Counted from the first letter of the stretch, positions 43,618 to 52,064 are shown. The stretch is 64,000 bases of DNA from Luminiphilus sp051201685 (GCF_051201685.1 NZ_CP179213.1:1612001-1676000); one strand, 5' to 3'. The notes: generated from the sequence alone by a model not told the origin. A program made the numbers and translations.

Positions 43618-43943
43618 AGGCGCTCTTTTTGTTTGCTGACCCATCGGAAGTGTCGTGTTAGTTCTGGATCTTCTTGCAGTTTTGCCAGGGTGTTGTAGGT
43701 CCTAGCTAGGGTTAGTTCGTCAAAACGCCGATGAATGCCCCTGTGGCATTGCACACAGACCATGATGCCGGTGCTGAGATCGCTCTTTTTGAAGTGGCGG
43801 CGAAAGTGCGTCCGACGGTGCACCTTCTTAGGAATTAGGTGATGAAAAGTGAGTCTCACCCTGCGCTGACAGCAAGCGCAGGGTGAAACTGAGCCACGCT
43901 GCCGTGGCCCGCTATCACTCTGCCGATGCGAGGGCTGCGTCAA
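43614..43943 (-). CDS. Small HNH nuclease-like protein
   Basis: This protein of up to 109 residues has a zinc-ribbon pair CACC near 22-25 and CVQC near 63-66 with an HHLIPK core between them, the pattern of small HNH endonuclease-fold proteins common in gammaproteobacteria. No in-frame ATG occurs before the first CxxC; a TTG at 43943 inside the gpx gene is the best available start, so the start is uncertain. It overlaps gpx by 29 nt and the convergent udk gene by 4 nt. Whether it cuts DNA is unknown. Confidence 0.7.
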   Translation of the reverse strand: MTQPSHRQSDSGPRQRGSVSPCACCQRRVRLTFHHLIPKKVHRRTHFRRHFKKSDLSTGIMVCVQCHRGIHRRFDELTLARTYNTLAKLQEDPELTRHFRWVSKQKERL

Positions 43944-44460
43944 GGCTGCCGCGCAATTTTTGGCTGTCTGGCCCTACGTTGCTTCCGAAATGTTCTACGA
44001 CATTACCCTGGGTATCCACGACATACTTATTGAAGTTCCATGTGGGATACCCTTTCGCTTCTCCAAGCCCTCTGAATACCGGATTAGCCCCTTTGCCGCG
44101 GACCTCGCTGGTCGCCATCATAGGAAAGCTGACGTCGTATTTTTCGTAGCACACAGCCGCTACGTCACCTTCATCGTTCTCTTCTTGAAAGAAATCGTCG
44201 CTGGAAAAGCCAATAACCACGAGCCCTTTATCCCCGTACTCGCGATGGAGGGCCTCAAGACCGTCAAATTGGGGTGTGTAGCCACAGTTGCTCGCAGTGT
44301 TGACGATGAGCATCGCCTTGCCAGCATAGGCGTCACAAAAGTTCACGGTTTCTTTGGAGCTAAGTTTGCGCATCTCATTATTGAGGTAGTCCGGGCAGGC
44401 GTTGGCAGCCAGACTGAACGCGGCGGCAAAAAGGACGGTTAGGCGACTGAATGTATTCAT
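43915..44460 (-). CDS. Periplasmic glutathione peroxidase-like protein
   Basis: This 181-residue protein has a signal peptide (about 1-21, cleaved after ANA) and the glutathione peroxidase core NTASNCGYTPQ, with Cys59 as the peroxidatic residue. WNFNKYVVD near 147 supplies the Trp/Asn pair. The usual NQF (catalytic glutamine) in the GFPCNQF motif reads DDF here (GFSSDDF), so the canonical tetrad is altered. It would reduce peroxides, probably with thioredoxin-like donors. ATG 44460 follows GGAG; the longer frame to 44556 would hide the signal peptide. Confidence 0.87.
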   Translation of the reverse strand: MNTFSRLTVLFAAAFSLAANACPDYLNNEMRKLSSKETVNFCDAYAGKAMLIVNTASNCGYTPQFDGLEALHREYGDKGLVVIGFSSDDFFQEENDEGDVAAVCYEKYDVSFPMMATSEVRGKGANPVFRGLGEAKGYPTWNFNKYVVDTQGNVVEHFGSNVGPDSQKLRGSLDAALASAE

Positions 44461-44590
44461 AACAGATCTCCGGGATAAGCTGGGTGAATTCATAGGTATC
44501 GATGAAGTATTACGTGGGATCGACGAGGCTGGATGTGGTGGAAGGTAAGGATGCATGGAAACAACTTAGACAGTTATAGACAAAGCCTTT

Positions 44591-44687
44591 GCTTGGCGCT
44601 TTGCTGCAACCAATGCCTCGAGTGTGCGCATCGATGCATCCTGCTGTGGACCCTCTCAGGGCTTGGCGCTAAATGTTTTGCTGTAAC
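44591..44687. repeat. Direct repeat pair upstream of gpx
   Basis: GCTTGGCGCT occurs at 44591-44600 and 44661-44670, followed in each case by TTTGCTGYAAC (44600-44610 and 44677-44687), with a 6-7 nt insert in the second copy. The copies lie in the 226 bp between gpx and the hydrolase gene and are 70 bp apart. Their function is unknown. Confidence 0.5.
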
Positions 44688-45616
44688 TAAAGTTGTTGCA
44701 TCAGAAACGCGCTGAGTTGCTCTACGGTCCATGATTTATGGCATTTAAAGGCAGCGACATGGGTGCCCCAGCGTCCCTTGTTGCTAATGCAGGCATGGTC
44801 AGCCACGACCGCAGGTGCTATTGCTAAAGCTATGTTGGAATTGGCAGATGCGAGTTTCTGCGCGAAGGGTAGACGAGTAATAGGGTCCTCAGGGTCTTGG
44901 ATCAGCAACGTTGGTATGGTCACTGATTCAGCCAGTGTGCCAGCATCTACAGCACCATAGGGAAGATCGCCCATTCTCGTGGCGGCCCACGCCATGGGGG
45001 CAAACAATCCCGGTGGCAGGCCAAAGGCAATCCAGCCCCCTTGCATGAGCGCGTCCGTTGTATTCAGCAAAGGATCAATGAGTACCATGGCGTCCAGCGC
45101 CAAGCCCTGTTGCACGGCATAAATCGTTGTAGCGCCGCCCATAGACAGCGAGACACCAATTTTAGGGAGTTGCGAATACCCTTTGGCGTCCACCCAGTGA
45201 GACACCGCGATAAGGTCTGGCCATTCTTTCGCCCCCATACCGAGCTCGCCATCAGTGATAGGGGAGTTGCCGTGATTGCGCAGATCGATCGAAATTACTG
45301 ATAGATCGAGCCCTACCAGCATTTGATAAAACTCCAATGAAGGGAGAAACCATGAGGTTCGATTCGATCCGGCTCCATGGGCAAATAAAACCACGCCCTT
45401 GGGATTTTCAGCGGGCATCCACCAGCCCTCAAGTTCCAGACCATCGCTACTGACACGCACGTCTTCGTAGGCCATGCCGACATCGGCGGGGCTGCTGGTT
45501 ACGGGGTTGGCGGTCATCTGTACAGCCAGTTTGGGTCCCCAGATAAAAGAGAACAGCAACCACAACACAACGGCGAGGCCCGCGCCCCAGGAAAGGATTT
45601 TTAGTGAAGCTCGCAT
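44687..45616 (-). CDS. Alpha/beta hydrolase, membrane-anchored
   Basis: This 309-residue hydrolase has one N-terminal membrane helix (about 8-25). The oxyanion segment LFAHGAGSNRTSW lies near residue 76, the nucleophile elbow GVSLSMGG near 153, an acid in IQDPEDPIT near 238 and a late histidine in ADHACISNKG. It faces the periplasm if the helix is uncleaved. It resembles YqkD/BEM46-type hydrolases with unknown natural substrates. It precedes nothing on its own strand for over 200 bp. Confidence 0.85.
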   Translation of the reverse strand: MRASLKILSWGAGLAVVLWLLFSFIWGPKLAVQMTANPVTSSPADVGMAYEDVRVSSDGLELEGWWMPAENPKGVVLFAHGAGSNRTSWFLPSLEFYQMLVGLDLSVISIDLRNHGNSPITDGELGMGAKEWPDLIAVSHWVDAKGYSQLPKIGVSLSMGGATTIYAVQQGLALDAMVLIDPLLNTTDALMQGGWIAFGLPPGLFAPMAWAATRMGDLPYGAVDAGTLAESVTIPTLLIQDPEDPITRLPFAQKLASANSNIALAIAPAVVADHACISNKGRWGTHVAAFKCHKSWTVEQLSAFLMQQL

Positions 45617-45630
45617 TGATTCAAACTCGG

Positions 45631-46494
45631 TTAAATGCTCAGGATACGTCGTAGCAATCCGTCTTTGTGGCGGCTTTGCTCCCGTTTGAGCAGCAGGTTT
45701 TTAATTTCGACGTCGATGGCATGTTCCACGTCGCCACGAATCCGCTCTTGCTGTTTTTGGGTTATGTTTCGGCCCGCAAAGCCACTGAGGTCAATCGGAG
45801 CACAAAAACTGTAAAAGGTGGTTTTGGGTTTGGGGATCGGTGTACCCATAACACCGGAGGGTATGGGTGGCACGAGATCTGGCCGCAAATCGCGGGGTAA
45901 CATACCGAGCTGGATCAATAGTTGCGTCAATTGGGCCCCTTGAACTTCTGGTCCTGATAGATGCTGATCGAAGTATTCGTCAGGCCCCACGGCGGCGAAG
46001 GGCACGATGGTGTAGCCCATTTTGGCGGCGAGTCGGATGAAACCGTAGCGGTTTTTCCACATCAGTTCATAGCGCTGCTCGGGCAGTTTTACCGCCTCAT
46101 AGGTACCTCCGGGATACAGCAGCAAGTCGCGCCCGGCGGCCATTAGCGCGGTGACAACGTCAGCGTGGCCCAGCGCAGCTCCTAGTTCTATCACCGTATC
46201 GGCATACTGACGGTTGGCAAACAGTGTTTTGTCCCCTAGCGGGCGTAGAAACCGTCGGTAGTCGTTGTGCATCAAAATGTGAAATACAAAAGCATCGACT
46301 GCTAATAACGAGTGATTTCCCACAAACAAAGCCGGCTTGCCTGGGAGTCGCTCGAGTCCATAAAACGAAGGCTTGAACCATCGCCGTAGCAACGCGGCGG
46401 AAAAACTAATGCCAGGGCCCGAGGGCATTGTCACCTGCAATACCCGCTCAATATGTGTGGCTAATTCAAGGTGCGGCGGAGTTTCGTCGGCCAA
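45631..46494 (-). CDS. Lysophospholipid/MGAT-like acyltransferase
   Basis: This 287-residue acyltransferase has GNHSLLAVDAF near residue 59, in which His and Asp are five residues apart as in monoacylglycerol-type LPLAT proteins, and LYPGGTYE near 125, a second family block. It would transfer an acyl group from CoA or ACP to a lysolipid or alcohol at the inner membrane. The start is uncertain: TTG 46494 keeps an N-terminal helix, while ATG 46428 is the first methionine; neither has a strong ribosome site. It lies 14 bp upstream of the alpha/beta hydrolase gene on the same strand. Confidence 0.78.
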   Translation of the reverse strand: MADETPPHLELATHIERVLQVTMPSGPGISFSAALLRRWFKPSFYGLERLPGKPALFVGNHSLLAVDAFVFHILMHNDYRRFLRPLGDKTLFANRQYADTVIELGAALGHADVVTALMAAGRDLLLYPGGTYEAVKLPEQRYELMWKNRYGFIRLAAKMGYTIVPFAAVGPDEYFDQHLSGPEVQGAQLTQLLIQLGMLPRDLRPDLVPPIPSGVMGTPIPKPKTTFYSFCAPIDLSGFAGRNITQKQQERIRGDVEHAIDVEIKNLLLKREQSRHKDGLLRRILSI

Positions 46495-46601
46495 AGTTCT
46501 TGCGCTCTGTGACTAAGAAGGGTGGGAAGGTTAGCAGATTGCAGTCCAGAATAATGCGAACTTCGTACACCTAGCGTTCTAGCATTCTAGTGATCGACGT
46601 A

Positions 46602-47519
46602 ATGATGCCACCCAAGCCGAAACATTGGGCTCTGTTATTTTATCTAGTTCTCTTTTGGGGGTTCGCCTTCGGATTGATTGCAATGGCGCTCGAAGTGTTT
46701 CATCCGGTGGCGCTGGTGTGGGGCAGACTTACCCTAGGCGCCATTATTATGGCAGGCGTGCTGATCTATAAGCGACTGTCGTTGCCCAAGGATCCGGTGT
46801 GGTTGCTGAGACTACTCATACTGTCAGTCACGGGCAACGTGCTGCCTTTTGTCCTTGTCGCTTGGGCTGAGCAGCACGTCGCCAGTGGGGAAGTGGGCTT
46901 GTTGATGGCATTAATGCCCATCACTACACTGGTGATGGGACATTATTTTTTGACCCATGAAAGGTTTACTCAGCAAAGAATGATGGGTGTGTTTCTGGGG
47001 CTCGCAGGTGTCGCGCTGCTGTTAGGCGATGACTGGTGGGTCTACGGAGGCGAGCTCCGCTTGACGGGGCAGCTGGTCACATTATTTGCAACCTTTTGCT
47101 ACGCCGCCAACGGCATTTATGCCAAGCGTTTGCCACCCATAGATCCTGTTGTTTTAGCTGCAGGCTCCTTAGCGGTGGGCTCGATACTGCTTTTGGGCCC
47201 AGCGCTCTGGTTTCAGGATTGGAGCCAATCTTTGGAGATACCCAGCGCCTGGCTCGCACTCTTCGTGCTTGGAACAATGGCAACGGGCGTCGCCACTTGG
47301 GTCTACTTCATCGTTGTCGGCGAGGTGGGCCCAGGGTTTTTGTCGACGATTAACTACCTCATACCCGGCGTCGCCTTCTTGGTAGGAATCACCGTATTGG
47401 GTGAGACAGCGGGGTGGCCGCAGTACACAGCGCTGCTGCTCGTTTTGAGCGGAGTCTGGCTTATACAACCGCGGCCGCCAAAGGTGCATGCAGCCACGAT
47501 AGCCGCGGTCAAAGGTTAA
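46602..47519 (+). CDS. EamA/DMT family transporter
   Basis: This inner-membrane protein of 305 residues has ten hydrophobic segments in two EamA repeats (about 8-135 and 150-290), the drug/metabolite transporter layout of RhaT/YdcZ-like exporters. LFWGFAFGLIAMA at the start and EVGPGFLSTINYLIP near 245 are typical. The substrate is unknown. The start is uncertain; ATG 46602, ATG 46605 and GTG 46590 are in frame and none has a clear ribosome site. It overlaps the convergent HAD gene by 11 nt. Confidence 0.88.
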   Translation: MMPPKPKHWALLFYLVLFWGFAFGLIAMALEVFHPVALVWGRLTLGAIIMAGVLIYKRLSLPKDPVWLLRLLILSVTGNVLPFVLVAWAEQHVASGEVGLLMALMPITTLVMGHYFLTHERFTQQRMMGVFLGLAGVALLLGDDWWVYGGELRLTGQLVTLFATFCYAANGIYAKRLPPIDPVVLAAGSLAVGSILLLGPALWFQDWSQSLEIPSAWLALFVLGTMATGVATWVYFIVVGEVGPGFLSTINYLIPGVAFLVGITVLGETAGWPQYTALLLVLSGVWLIQPRPPKVHAATIAAVKG

Positions 47520-48330
47520 AACGACTCCGGAGGAAGTGCGCCACACCGTCCTCGTCATGATGTCCGATGACCTGCGTTGCGAGGGCTTTCACTTCGTCGT
47601 CGGCATTGGCGGTCGCGTAGCACTCGTCGGCTACAGCAAACATACTGAGGTCGTTGTCGCCATCGCCAAATACAATGATATCGCTAAACCCCAGCTCCTC
47701 GCGTAGCGTGTTGATGCCGTTACCCTTGCTGCCTTGGCTATGATGTATGTCCATCCATGATAGGCCCTGAGATTGAATGGCGGTCCCAGTGTACGCCACG
47801 AGGCCTTCCTCATCAGCCACAGAATCGACTACCGACCTGATGTCCGCTGCGGGCCCCATGCCGCTCAGGTTAATAACGTGCACGTCTCCGGGCATCGCCG
47901 CTATAGGTTCAAGAGGTAGGTGCCGTTCATCCTCAAAAAGTTGGGCCAGTCTATTTTCTGCCTCACTTTTGAGCGCGCCGTGATACACCGCATGGTAGCC
48001 GCTGGAGTCTAGAGTGAAGAGAAAAGGTGTGATGCCCTGTAGGTCCATAGCCTGCAAGACGTGGGTGACTTCGTGTTGCGCCAAGAGGTGGCGGTGGCTG
48101 TAGTCCCGTTGGTCCGGGCACCAAATCACTGCGCCGTTTTTCAGAATATGCGGAAGCTCGAACTGGAATCCCTTGAGGGGCCCCATGGCCGCCTGTAACG
48201 TACGTCCGGTGGCCACAGTGTAGGCAATTCCCGACTGCCTTAGCAGGCTAAGGGTCTCGGCGGTGAAAGGCGTGACCTCTGAACCAGCGTTTAGCAAGGT
48301 GCCGTCCATGTCGAAGACAACGAGAGTCAC
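47509..48330 (-). CDS. Cof-type HAD phosphatase
   Basis: This 273-residue HAD hydrolase has the nucleophile motif DMDGTLL at 7-13, motif II TVATGR near 38, a Cof cap domain (about 85-190), and motif III/IV FGDGDNDLSMF near 222. Proteins of this type remove phosphate from sugar phosphates, FMN or pyridoxal phosphate. The start appears to be GTG 48330 with only a weak ribosome site. The 68 bp behind it lead to the DUF3501 gene. Confidence 0.88.
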   Translation of the reverse strand: MTLVVFDMDGTLLNAGSEVTPFTAETLSLLRQSGIAYTVATGRTLQAAMGPLKGFQFELPHILKNGAVIWCPDQRDYSHRHLLAQHEVTHVLQAMDLQGITPFLFTLDSSGYHAVYHGALKSEAENRLAQLFEDERHLPLEPIAAMPGDVHVINLSGMGPAADIRSVVDSVADEEGLVAYTGTAIQSQGLSWMDIHHSQGSKGNGINTLREELGFSDIIVFGDGDNDLSMFAVADECYATANADDEVKALATQVIGHHDEDGVAHFLRSRFNL

Positions 48331-48398
48331 GCTTGAGCTTCTTGCGTTAGCGCCATGGCCGGATTTTCCTTAGGTGGGCGGTTAGAAGATCGCAACGA

Positions 48399-48995
48399 TT
48401 AGTGTGTTGCGATCACAAGGTCATTAGTGAGTGACGCTTTTATTTCAGGTTCTACGGCAAATTTCTCAATGGGATAAGCGTCATGATCCACCCCGGCATA
48501 GAGGGGGGAACCGTCCTTCAATGCCGCTATTTGTTCAGCGGTAAGTTCGAACCGAAGAAAATGCACCGCGGAAGTCTTTTCGGCGTTTTCACGTTCGAGG
48601 TCCTCATCCGCAATGGGTGTAATGCGGTCTAAATCACCCACTTGCAACCAGACGAGATCTTCAATGCCTTTCATCTTGCCCAGCTGTGCTGCCCGCTCTA
48701 CTGGGTCTCCAAACTCGATCATGAAGGTGGCTTTCCAGTTGTGGCCATCAGGTATCAAGGGGTTGTAAGCGCTGAGCTCCTCTTCGATGCCAGCAGACTC
48801 GAAGGTTTTTTCAATCCTCAACATTTCTTGGATCTGGTAACGAATAGTGACGTCATCTTCAAAATACAAGCGAGCATGCCGTCCCAGAGCCAGCTGCCGG
48901 GTCTTTTTGTGCGCCATGACTTGAGTTCTAAATTCATTGCGACGCAGCGCGTACTCTTCGAGTGACCAGAGGTCCTCACGTCTGAGTTGGGTCAT
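48399..48995 (-). CDS. DUF3501 family protein
   Basis: This 198-residue soluble protein matches DUF3501, with YALRRNEFR near 15, ALGRHARLYFEDDVTIRYQIQEM near 36-58 and AVHFLRFEL near 143. The family has no known function. In many proteobacteria it is encoded beside rubrerythrin and a GlpC/HdrD-like iron-sulfur protein, the same arrangement as here, where it is the third gene. It follows the Fe-S gene by 23 bp with an AAGGAAC ribosome site. A role in peroxide defence is inferred from this association. Confidence 0.88.
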   Translation of the reverse strand: MTQLRREDLWSLEEYALRRNEFRTQVMAHKKTRQLALGRHARLYFEDDVTIRYQIQEMLRIEKTFESAGIEEELSAYNPLIPDGHNWKATFMIEFGDPVERAAQLGKMKGIEDLVWLQVGDLDRITPIADEDLERENAEKTSAVHFLRFELTAEQIAALKDGSPLYAGVDHDAYPIEKFAVEPEIKASLTNDLVIATH

Positions 48996-49018
48996 TGTTA
49001 GGTTCCTTTCGTTCTCTG

Positions 49019-50341
49019 CTAGAGGCCGTACGCCATGCGCAGAAGCGTCATGGGGTGAAGTGCAGAATCTACTGATTCAGCGAGGTCGGCAATTTGTGCG
49101 CCTGCCATGGGACAGTCGCTGATAAAGTGGTCAGGCGCTTGAGCGTCAACTTTTTTCACCGTTGGACGTGCGATTTTAACGGACTTGGCCCGGGTCTCAC
49201 TTTTAACGGCATAAGTACCATCGTGTCCTGAACACCGCTCATAAGCAACGACCTCACTATCGGCTACCAGAGCCAATACATCACGGGTCTTGAGGCCGAT
49301 ATTTTGCACTCGTTGGTGGCATGCAACCTGATAAGCGACGCTGCCAATGGCCTCGGGGAAATCGGTATTGAAGGCGCCGCCCTTGTGTCGTAGCCACAGG
49401 TATTCGAAGGGGTCATAGAATGCCCGTTTCACTTTCTGCACCTGTGGGTCGTCGGGATACATTAGCGGGAGTTCTTGCTTGTACATCAGGACACAGGAGG
49501 GAATGGGCGCGATCAGGTCATAACCTCGATCCACTAAATCGGCAAGGACAGGAATATTGGCCTGTTTCAAAGCATCGACTGAGTCTAGGTCGCCAAGCTC
49601 TAGCTTGGGCATTCCGCAACACTTCTCTTTGGGTACGACGTCAATATGCATAGCGTTGTGCTGAAAGACTCTTACAAAATCCTCGCCCACCTCAGGGCTG
49701 TTGTAGTTCCCGTAGCAAGTAGCGTAGAGCGCAACCTTCCCTGTGGTCTCCCCAACGGGCGTTGGCGCCACGTTTTTAATGAGGGGGGCCACTCGCTTGC
49801 GCAGGGTTTTTGCGTGCATATGGGGAAGAGGAGCCTCGTGGTGGATATCGAGAGTTTTCTCAACGATTTTTCGGAATCCTGAATTTCGGTTGAGTGCGTT
49901 AACGGTAACGTCAACCAACGGTATAGACATCATGCCCAACACGGTGTCGGTGCTGGTTAACGCCTTATCGCGGAACTTGCCGCCTTCCTCCCGGAACTTA
50001 ATTGCTTTGGCTCGGAGCATAAGGTGAGGGAAGTCGAGGTTGAATTCGTGAGGTGGTACGTAGGGGCATTTGGTAAGAAAACAGAGGTCGCAGAGGTAGC
50101 ATTGGTCAACAACTTTGGTGTAATCGTCGCGGTCCACGCCGTCAACCTCAAACGTCTCTGACTCGTCGATGAGATCAAATAGCGTTGGAAAAGAGTCGCA
50201 CAAGCTGACGCAACGGCGACATCCGTGGCAAATATCGAAGACTCGCTCAAGCTCATCGTTGAGGGTCTCTTTTACCCAAAAATCGTCATTTTTCCAGTCA
50301 ATAGGGTGCCGTGTCGGCGCTTCTAGGCTTCCTTCTCGCAT
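49019..50341 (-). CDS. GlpC/HdrD-like iron-sulfur oxidoreductase
   Basis: This 440-residue protein has two [4Fe-4S] binding motifs: Cys38, Cys41, Cys44, Cys48 and Cys81, Cys84, Cys87, Cys92. The second has an extra residue before its last cysteine. CCG-type motifs such as CCGMPKLE near 240 follow, as in heterodisulfide reductase subunit D and glycerol-3-phosphate dehydrogenase C. It probably passes electrons to the rubrerythrin encoded 87 bp upstream, which lacks its own rubredoxin. It is soluble; no membrane segment is seen. The substrate of the CCG domain is unknown. Confidence 0.87.
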   Translation of the reverse strand: MREGSLEAPTRHPIDWKNDDFWVKETLNDELERVFDICHGCRRCVSLCDSFPTLFDLIDESETFEVDGVDRDDYTKVVDQCYLCDLCFLTKCPYVPPHEFNLDFPHLMLRAKAIKFREEGGKFRDKALTSTDTVLGMMSIPLVDVTVNALNRNSGFRKIVEKTLDIHHEAPLPHMHAKTLRKRVAPLIKNVAPTPVGETTGKVALYATCYGNYNSPEVGEDFVRVFQHNAMHIDVVPKEKCCGMPKLELGDLDSVDALKQANIPVLADLVDRGYDLIAPIPSCVLMYKQELPLMYPDDPQVQKVKRAFYDPFEYLWLRHKGGAFNTDFPEAIGSVAYQVACHQRVQNIGLKTRDVLALVADSEVVAYERCSGHDGTYAVKSETRAKSVKIARPTVKKVDAQAPDHFISDCPMAGAQIADLAESVDSALHPMTLLRMAYGL

Positions 50342-50428
50342 GGCGAATATCCGTATTTTTGGCGGTAATTGAGCTGCGATAAACCAGGGAGCGCTGGGCG
50401 CTCCCCATCGTCGAGGGTTACCCCGATG

Positions 50429-50848
50429 TTAGTCGTCCATCGTATCCAAAGTCTTCTGGAACTTGTTAGCGTGACTGCGCTCGGCCTTGGCAAGAGTTTC
50501 AAACCAATCAGCGATTTCGTCGAACCCTTCTTCTCGAGCTGAGCTCGCCATACCCGGGTACATGTCAGTGTACTCGTGAGTCTCTCCGGCGATTGACGCT
50601 TCAAGGTTCTTGCGGGTGTCACCCATAGGCAATCCCGTTGCTGGGTCGCCGACGGCTTCTAAGTACTCCAAATGACCGTGGGCATGGCCTGTTTCGCCTT
50701 CCGCGGTTGATCGAAAAACAGCGGCAACATCGTTGTAACCCTCGACATCAGCCTTGGCGGCGAAGTAAAGGTAACGTCGGTTGGCTTGAGATTCGCCTGC
50801 GAAGGCATCCTTCAGATTCTTCTCGGTTTTGGTACCTTTGAGTTCCAT
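50429..50848 (-). CDS. Rubrerythrin lacking the rubredoxin domain
   Basis: This 139-residue four-helix diiron protein has the ligand residues Glu19, Glu52, His55, Glu89, Glu92, Glu123 and His126 in two ExxH-type pairs. It reduces hydrogen peroxide to water. The C-terminal rubredoxin domain of classical rubrerythrin is absent, so electrons must come from a separate protein; the iron-sulfur protein downstream is the obvious donor. The start at 50848 follows an AGGAG box. It is divergent from oxyR with a palindrome-bearing promoter region, and peroxide induction by OxyR is likely. Confidence 0.92.
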   Translation of the reverse strand: MELKGTKTEKNLKDAFAGESQANRRYLYFAAKADVEGYNDVAAVFRSTAEGETGHAHGHLEYLEAVGDPATGLPMGDTRKNLEASIAGETHEYTDMYPGMASSAREEGFDEIADWFETLAKAERSHANKFQKTLDTMDD

Positions 50849-50873
50849 GCTTACTCTCCTGAAATCAAAATGC

Positions 50874-50899
50874 AGTGACGTGTGAGTCCCTGCGTCACT
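50874..50899. promoter_or_regulatory. Inverted repeat upstream of rubrerythrin
   Basis: AGTGACG at 50874-50880 and CGTCACT at 50893-50899 form a perfect 7 bp inverted repeat with a 12 bp spacer, 25 bp before the rubrerythrin start. It does not look like an OxyR site. It may be a second operator or a hairpin in the leader. Confidence 0.45.
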
Positions 50900-50962
50900 A
50901 ACAGGGGATGTTCAATATACCGAAGCTGAGCGATTTTGGCTTACATGGATTTTTTAAAAAAT

Positions 50963-50983
50963 ATGATCGAAAATTACGATCAT
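50963..50983. promoter_or_regulatory. Candidate OxyR-binding palindrome
   Basis: ATGATCG-AAAATTA-CGATCAT is a perfect 7 bp palindrome with a 7 bp spacer, 31 bp before oxyR. The inner ATCG-N7-CGAT has the geometry of the OxyR half-site ATAG-N7-CTAT. A weaker ATCA-N7-TAAT follows at 50988-51002 in the right phase for the second half of a tetramer site. Confidence 0.6.
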
Positions 50984-51013
50984 TGGCATCAGTTTGGATA
51001 ATAGGCGAACTCA

Positions 51014-51934
51014 ATGGCGAGGCAACCCACACTCAAACAGCTGAAGTACCTGTGCGCGGTCGCAGAACACCAGCATTTTGGCCGCGCGGCAGAGGCATCC
51101 TATGTCAGCCAAAGTACGCTAAGCGCTGGCATTCAGGAACTGGAAGAGACGCTGTCGGCATCGCTCATTGAGCGCAATAATCGCAAAGTGCTTTTGACGA
51201 GCCTTGGGCATGATGTGGTGCTTCGTGCCCAAAGTATGCTGGTCGATGTTGAAGAGCTGATTTCCCTGTGCGCCGCTGCTGGCGAACCCTTTTCAGGGAG
51301 AATGCGTTTAGGTGTGATTCCCACGATTGCGCCGTTTATCCTGCCGCAGCTGTTAGGTAGCCTGCGCACGGAGTACCCCGATTTTAAACTCTATATTCGT
51401 GAAGACTTAAGTCATCAGTTAGTGGGGGCCCTGCACGCAGGCGAGCTAGACGTGTTGCTATTGGCGCTCCCATTTCCTGCCGACTCGGTAGAGGTGATGT
51501 CCCTGATGGCAGATGATTTCTTGCTGGCAAGTCCCTGTCATCATCCCCTGGCTAAAAGCACAACACTGGCAACAGCCGACCTTGAGGGTGAGGATTTGCT
51601 GTTACTTGAGGATGGTCATTGTTTACGGGATCACGCCTTGGAGGCTTGTAAACTCAGGGACTCGCAGATCTCTGTGCCATATCAGGCTACTAGCCTCGCC
51701 ACCATTGTTCAGATGGTGGCTAACGGTATTGGCGTGACGTTATTGCCGGCGATGTCGGTTGCCAGCGGCATTACCGCAGGCACAGATATCGAGGTGACGC
51801 CATTTCAGAACGCCGGTATTGCTCGAGAGATCGGTTTGATGTGGCGGCGTAAAACACCAAGAGCTGCTGAGTTTCGCATGCTAGGAGATCGAATTAAGGC
51901 CTGTGCTCAAGGGGCAGCCGGCGCTAACGATTGA
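51014..51934 (+). CDS. oxyR: OxyR-type hydrogen peroxide regulator
   Basis: This 306-residue LysR-family regulator has the DNA-binding domain (about 5-65, LKQLKYLCAVAEHQHFGRAAE) and an effector domain. Cys203 and Cys212 in GHCLRDHALEAC match the OxyR cysteine pair that forms a disulfide on exposure to peroxide, with the same nine-residue spacing. It should activate the divergent rubrerythrin operon. The ATG at 51014 is the only plausible start, though its ribosome site is weak. Confidence 0.93.
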   Translation: MARQPTLKQLKYLCAVAEHQHFGRAAEASYVSQSTLSAGIQELEETLSASLIERNNRKVLLTSLGHDVVLRAQSMLVDVEELISLCAAAGEPFSGRMRLGVIPTIAPFILPQLLGSLRTEYPDFKLYIREDLSHQLVGALHAGELDVLLLALPFPADSVEVMSLMADDFLLASPCHHPLAKSTTLATADLEGEDLLLLEDGHCLRDHALEACKLRDSQISVPYQATSLATIVQMVANGIGVTLLPAMSVASGITAGTDIEVTPFQNAGIAREIGLMWRRKTPRAAEFRMLGDRIKACAQGAAGAND

Positions 51935-52064
51935 AAATACCACGCCAACTCACGGTCAGGCTTCGCCGTCTGCTTTCTAGCCTTGGGTGCGGGTGCCTAC
52001 CGAAGACAACATAGTAAGATCATGCTGGTGCAAACCAACATGCTAATCAGCGTGGTGTGGCTGC

